Shown: positions 7,701-10,020 of the stretch, one piece after another | Layout: each line of letters opens with the position of its first letter | Numbering within the stretch: the first letter of the stretch is position 1 | Source of the DNA: Gammaproteobacteria bacterium | GTDB lineage: Bacteria > Pseudomonadota > Gammaproteobacteria > Steroidobacterales > Steroidobacteraceae | Assembly (NCBI GenBank): GCA_010031985.1 | Contig: RGYP01000046.1 | Span: 1-10,020, forward strand | DNA: 10,020 nucleotides | Reading direction: 5' to 3' | Made by a program: the position numbers and the translations under genes | The notes under the pieces: model-generated | What the model saw: only the letters and a program-made list of their open reading frames with translations | Databases searched by the model: none | Told to the model about the DNA's origin: nothing

Positions 7701-7828
7701 TTGAACGAGGGATCTTCTTCGCGCGGTACCGAAACGAAGCTGTAGAGACCGAGGACCACGAGACAGAAAAAAACCACCAGGGTGAATTGGTAGCGTCGAA
7801 TCGGAAACTCGAGAATCGGCGTGGCCAT
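4730..7828 (-). CDS. RND-family efflux pump, inner-membrane transporter (AcrB/HAE-like)
   Basis: This 1032-residue proton-driven pump exports substrates through a trimeric complex with the adaptor and the outer-membrane channel encoded just upstream. The layout matches the family: TM1 at about 14-34 followed by a large periplasmic loop, a TM2-TM6 block (about 336-490), TM7 (about 524-545), a second large loop (about 546-855), and a TM8-TM12 block (about 858-1008). The proton relay is intact, with D399-D400 in TM4 (GLLVDDSIVAVEN) and K924 in TM10 (GIEIKNSILLVDF), equivalent to AcrB D407, D408 and K940. R8 to F20 is the usual short cytoplasmic N-terminus. The start at 7828 has AGGAA eight bases upstream. 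The gene is last in its operon, 27 bases after the adaptor gene. Its stop lies 13 bases from the stop of the convergent methyltransferase gene. Substrates may be drugs, dyes or solvents; the sequence does not say which. A heavy-metal pump is less likely because the TM4 signature is that of the hydrophobe (HAE) type. Confidence 0.95.
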   Translation of the reverse strand: MATPILEFPIRRYQFTLVVFFCLVVLGLYSFVSVPREEDPSFKISGFEITSIMPGGDPKDLERLISKPLEDRLAELDDVKQLESIVADGVAFTIIEFQAYTDPDRKYEEIVRELNSLRPGFPAEVREIRIRKFSPGLVNIVQYALVSEDAPYRELQNHARALKDALKGVPGIRTSESWAYPPRELRIEVDNRRLADLRIPPTRLIQAIESENANIPAGVVDIGPRSFSVKTTGAYENLDQIRDTVISAVEGRAVRLRDVAEVRWDEGQWGHLGRYNGRRAVFVTANMKEGQNILDVRRDIDTVVERYQSGLPKRVKLELGFDQSINVEKRLSRLYIDFMIAIGLVLLTLLPLGLRAATIVMISIPLSLAFGLTVLYFLGYSLNQLSIAGFVVALGLLVDDSIVAVENISRHLRMGYDRVRAAVAGTRQIFIAILGCTATLVFAFLPLMALPGNSGKFIRVLPTTVVATIVGSLLIALFIIPFLASRMLPVEDAGHSNRLLQRIMDGIHRYYRPALHYCLARPRATVITAIGGSLLLSALLVPVLGSSLFPKADTPIFLVQVETPTGTSFAATDKAAQFVEGEVQKLPGVRSVFTNLGRGNPQVYYNHIQRSETASYAEVFVVLDKYDTRRTPKMLDALRMRLDGYPGARISVREFVNGPPVSAPVAVRLVGPDIEVLDELASKVEKLIEATPGTRDVRNPLKFPRTNLKIETDTAKAALLGVPAVEIDRAMRLAVSGLPAGTFKDIDGEQYPIVVRTPLEGRAALEAVKAARVISVSGESLPLSQVATIEFEPAPVLISRYDRQRAVTINSEIERGENTGKVTAAVVSQLDKMDWPRGYRYVLGGDAEAGADAFGGIGTAIIVAIFGIFAILVLEFGSYRSTLIVLTVVPLGIFGGMLMLLISNNEISFTASIGFIALIGIEIKNSILLVDFTNQLREEGVPLDEAIERAGEIRFLPILLTSATAIGGLLPLAVQNSGLYSPMAWVIIGGLVTSTLLARLVTPVVYKLIPPAGHEPRQLARGTQPDSSGALL

Positions 7829-7855
7829 CGGTGTCGTTCCTGCGCCCGGGTGCGC
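7829..7855 (-). promoter_or_regulatory. Short spacer with ribosome binding site of the RND pump gene
   Basis: These 27 bases between the adaptor stop and the pump ATG hold AGGAA (minus strand, 7841-7837), eight bases before the start. There is no room for a separate promoter or terminator, which supports one transcript for all three pump genes. Confidence 0.6.
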
Positions 7856-8956
7856 TCAGCGCGCCGCTGCGGTAGCCGCCGAGCGCTCGGTCGCGCGAAC
7901 TTTTTCGCCGTCGACCAGATACAGCGCCCCTTCGGTGACGACCCGCTCACCCGGCTTGATGCCACTTTCGAGCGCTGCGTGTTCGTCATCGAGAAAACGC
8001 AGCTGCACGGCACGCTTGCGAGCGACGTCGCCGTCGACGACGAATACGCTGGCGGTACGCCCGTTACCTTCGACGATCGCGGCGATCGGCACGTACGTGA
8101 GCGATGACTCACCGTCGTGCGAGGGCGTTATGCGTACTCGCGCCACGAGCCCACTCGCGAGCCGCACGCCGGCAACGGCATCGAGCCGAATCTGTGCCGG
8201 AAACAAGCCGTTTCGCGGATCGGCCGCCGATGACACCTCACTGACGAGACCTCGCAACTCGCGATTTGGATAGGCGTCCAGCACGATCGTCGCCGCATCG
8301 CCCGTGGCAAGCTTGACGACGTCACGATCCGAGAGCGCAAGGCGTACCACGTAGCCGCGATCCGCACTGCCGAGAACGATCACCGGTTGACCAGGGGGCA
8401 CGAGTTCGCGTTCTTCCACGAATTTGCGCAACACGACGCCATCGCGCGGCGCCGTGATTCGGGAGTAGCCGAGATTGAAGCGCGCTGCATCACGCGCAGC
8501 GCGCGCGATCGAGGCTGCCGTACGCAGATTTTGCAAGGCTTCGAGGCTGATGACCTGGTCTGCCGCCAATCGCTCGCCACGCTCGAGGTCGCGTTCCGCC
8601 TTTTGTGCCAGTTGGATCGCCTGTTCGGCCTGCGCCGCGATCTCCGTCAACTCGAGTTCGGCGAGCAGCGCCCCTTTGCGTACCGTCTCACCTTCTTGCA
8701 CGGCGATCCGTCGCACGATGCCGCCGGTCTTGAACGACAAACGCATTTCGTCACGCGAGCCGACGAGCCCGTTGGTTTCGATAACGGCGAGTGGCGGTCC
8801 GCTGCTCGCGACGGCCACGTTCACCGGCGTACCGGGTTTCGCCGAGGCGTCGACCACGTCTTTGCTGCAACCGCCGAGCAGCCCAAGGACGACCAGCGAT
8901 GTGATCGCGATGAGCGAGGTCTTCATCGACGAGGACGAATGATCTGAACGTTTCAC
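7856..8956 (-). CDS. RND efflux periplasmic adaptor (membrane fusion protein), lipoprotein
   Basis: The protein has 366 residues from a GTG at 8956 that overlaps the stop of the outer-membrane factor gene (GTGA), with GGAG about 10 bases upstream. An ATG at 8926 (356 residues) is a credible alternative, because the signal peptide fits well from there (MKTSLIAITS then a hydrophobic core). The lipobox LGGC ends at C30, giving a lipid-anchored periplasmic protein. The +2 residue is Ser rather than Asp. The domains follow the AcrA/MexA order. The first lipoyl half (about 72-105, with GGIVRRIAVQEGETVRKG) precedes an alpha hairpin (about 105-160, rich in Ala, Glu and Arg). The second lipoyl half (about 160-197, YSRITAPRDGVV) leads to a beta-barrel (about 200-277) and a membrane-proximal domain (about 285-355, VP..AIVEG, GERVVTEG). 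The hairpin is short, so docking to the outer-membrane factor may differ in detail from AcrA-TolC. Confidence 0.93.
   Translation of the reverse strand: MKRSDHSSSSMKTSLIAITSLVVLGLLGGCSKDVVDASAKPGTPVNVAVASSGPPLAVIETNGLVGSRDEMRLSFKTGGIVRRIAVQEGETVRKGALLAELELTEIAAQAEQAIQLAQKAERDLERGERLAADQVISLEALQNLRTAASIARAARDAARFNLGYSRITAPRDGVVLRKFVEERELVPPGQPVIVLGSADRGYVVRLALSDRDVVKLATGDAATIVLDAYPNRELRGLVSEVSSAADPRNGLFPAQIRLDAVAGVRLASGLVARVRITPSHDGESSLTYVPIAAIVEGNGRTASVFVVDGDVARKRAVQLRFLDDEHAALESGIKPGERVVTEGALYLVDGEKVRATERSAATAAAR
8480..8504. repeat. Perfect 9-bp inverted repeat inside the adaptor gene
   Basis: GCGCGCTGC (8480-8488) and GCAGCGCGC (8496-8504) flank a 7-base loop. The stretch encodes an Ala/Arg-rich part of the adaptor's alpha hairpin, where GC-rich Ala and Arg codons readily create such symmetry. 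There is no T-run after it on either strand, so it is not an intrinsic terminator. It probably has no function of its own. Confidence 0.5.
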
Positions 8957-10020
8957 GGCAGCGTGGCTCCGGTGGCGTAATCGAGTTCAGCCTGGCGCGC
9001 GAGGACCTCGAAGCGCACGGCATTGAGATTGAGTTCGGCAGCAGTCAACGCCGTACGGGCGTCGAGAAATTCGACCTGACTGATCACGCCTTCGTCGCGT
9101 TTGCGCCCGGCGATTCTGAACACAGCACGCGCGGCTGCGGCGCGCGCCTCGGCGGTACGCAACGATGCTTCACTCGTCTGCAGTCGATCGAGCGACTGCT
9201 GCACCTCGAGCTGAATTTGTTGCCCGACTTGTTCGCGCTGCAGTTCGGCTTGTCGTTGTGCCACGCGTGCTTGTCGTACCTCGGCGCGGCGTGTCCCGCC
9301 GTCGAACAGCGTCCAATTGAGCAGCACCGACACTGTCGCGAAATTGCGGCCGCGGCCGAAGCCGTAGTCCTCACCCTGCGTGCCGCCATCGATGCCGAGG
9401 GCCACGGTCGGTTTGCGCGTCGCGCGGCTTGCATCCACGCGAGCCCCCGCGGCACGGACCGCGCGATCGAGTTGTCCGAATTCGGGTCGATTAGTCGCGG
9501 CGGCAGCGCGCAGCACCGCGAGATCGGCGACGGTGCGCGCGACCTCCGAATTGATCTCGGCGGCTTCGAGTGGCGTATCAAGTGGACGATTCAGCAAAAA
9601 ATTGACGTAGCTCTGAACCTGCTCACGGACATTGCCGGCTTCGGTGAGCTGCTGCTCGACGGCCAGCAGTTCGGCCTGTGCCCGCAACACCTGGTCCTGC
9701 GTCACCTTGCCGTTCTCGAACAACGATTCGTTGATGCGCAGATTTTCGGCGAGCAGTGCTCGACTGGCGTCGATCAGACGCGCGCTGCGGCTAGCGCGCA
9801 ACCAGTCGAGATAACCGACGGTGATATCGCGCCGTAGTCTGTTGCTGACGGCAAGACGCGCGAATTCATTGGCTTCGAGCAATGAGCGCTGGGCGCGAAC
9901 CGCTGCGGGGATCGCCGGTGCATAGAGCGGCTGCCGCACCGAGATTCGCGTGTCCTGCTCGCGCTCGCGCTGCAGCGCAAAGAGCGGGTCTTCGATGAGC
10001 CCGAATCGCGGCAATTTGCC
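8953..10020 (-). CDS. TolC-family outer-membrane efflux factor, partial (5' end outside window)
   Basis: About 355 residues of the C-terminal part are visible; the frame is still open at the right edge, and the TTG at 10014 is not a start. This is an outer-membrane channel that completes a tripartite pump. Two OEP-type repeats can be seen. The first contains LFENGKVTQDQVLRAQAEL followed by a coiled-coil stretch and VNFLLNRPLDTPLE. The second contains the strand VSVLLNWTLFDGG, a long Ala/Gln/Glu/Arg-rich helix and GVISQVEFLDARTALTAAELN. The LNRPLD and FDGG turns and the 'G.(V/I).(Q)..(L/F)' pattern at each helix-turn are family hallmarks. The signal peptide and the first beta strands lie beyond the window. 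Its stop overlaps the adaptor start by 4 bases (GTGA), so translation is coupled. The gene is at least second in transcription order from an unseen promoter. Confidence 0.92.
   Translation of the reverse strand, partial: GKLPRFGLIEDPLFALQREREQDTRISVRQPLYAPAIPAAVRAQRSLLEANEFARLAVSNRLRRDITVGYLDWLRASRSARLIDASRALLAENLRINESLFENGKVTQDQVLRAQAELLAVEQQLTEAGNVREQVQSYVNFLLNRPLDTPLEAAEINSEVARTVADLAVLRAAAATNRPEFGQLDRAVRAAGARVDASRATRKPTVALGIDGGTQGEDYGFGRGRNFATVSVLLNWTLFDGGTRRAEVRQARVAQRQAELQREQVGQQIQLEVQQSLDRLQTSEASLRTAEARAAAARAVFRIAGRKRDEGVISQVEFLDARTALTAAELNLNAVRFEVLARQAELDYATGATLP

Noticed and set aside
7355..8107. A 250-codon plus-strand open frame opposite the pump and adaptor genes
   Set aside because: It runs antisense across the junction of two well-supported genes and has no recognisable domain or ribosome binding site.
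8953..10014. TTG at 10014 as the start of the outer-membrane factor gene
   Set aside because: The frame stays open to the window edge and the protein would lack its signal peptide and first strands, so the gene is simply cut by the window.

Overview
The window is GC-rich, densely coding bacterial chromosome. It has eight protein genes, several gene pairs that overlap by 4 to 17 bases, and almost no non-coding DNA. The proteins include a lipid-anchored RND adaptor with its TolC-type outer-membrane partner, a Tat-exported protein and a UbiD-family decarboxylase. Together they suggest a Gram-negative proteobacterium, perhaps an environmental gammaproteobacterium. That placement is an inference from gene content; no marker gene is present. 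Base composition looks even throughout, and I see no insertion sequence, phage gene, CRISPR array, tRNA or rRNA.

Left part (1-1617). The window opens inside the 3' end of a class I methyltransferase gene. It overlaps by 8 bases a small helical protein gene of unknown function. Facing these, and separated from them by only 3 bases, is a gene for a Tat-exported beta-propeller-like protein. That gene overlaps by 17 bases the 3' end of a classical short-chain dehydrogenase (SDR) gene, and the two form a minus-strand operon.

Middle part (2420-4716). A 186-base divergent intergenic region separates the SDR gene from a plus-strand pair: a UbiD-family decarboxylase of 498 residues and a small methyltransferase that starts on a TTG inside the UbiD stop (TTGA overlap). 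The UbiD protein keeps the Asn and Arg of the cofactor/metal loop and a metal-type Glu. It appears to lack both acidic residues of the usual catalytic EGPFG(E/D) segment, where it has I287 and N292. This is the most interesting signal in the window. The SDR, UbiD and methyltransferase genes could belong to one aromatic-acid or related small-molecule pathway, but the substrate cannot be read from sequence.

Right part (4730-10020). A minus-strand operon encodes a complete tripartite efflux pump in the order outer-membrane factor (5' end beyond the window), periplasmic adaptor lipoprotein and RND inner-membrane pump. The proton-relay residues of the pump (D399, D400, K924) are intact. No local regulator is visible; it could lie upstream of the outer-membrane factor, beyond the window.

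The system as a whole is ordinary. The features worth follow-up are the altered UbiD active-site segment, the uncharacterised coupled small protein, and the SDR plus Tat-exported propeller operon.
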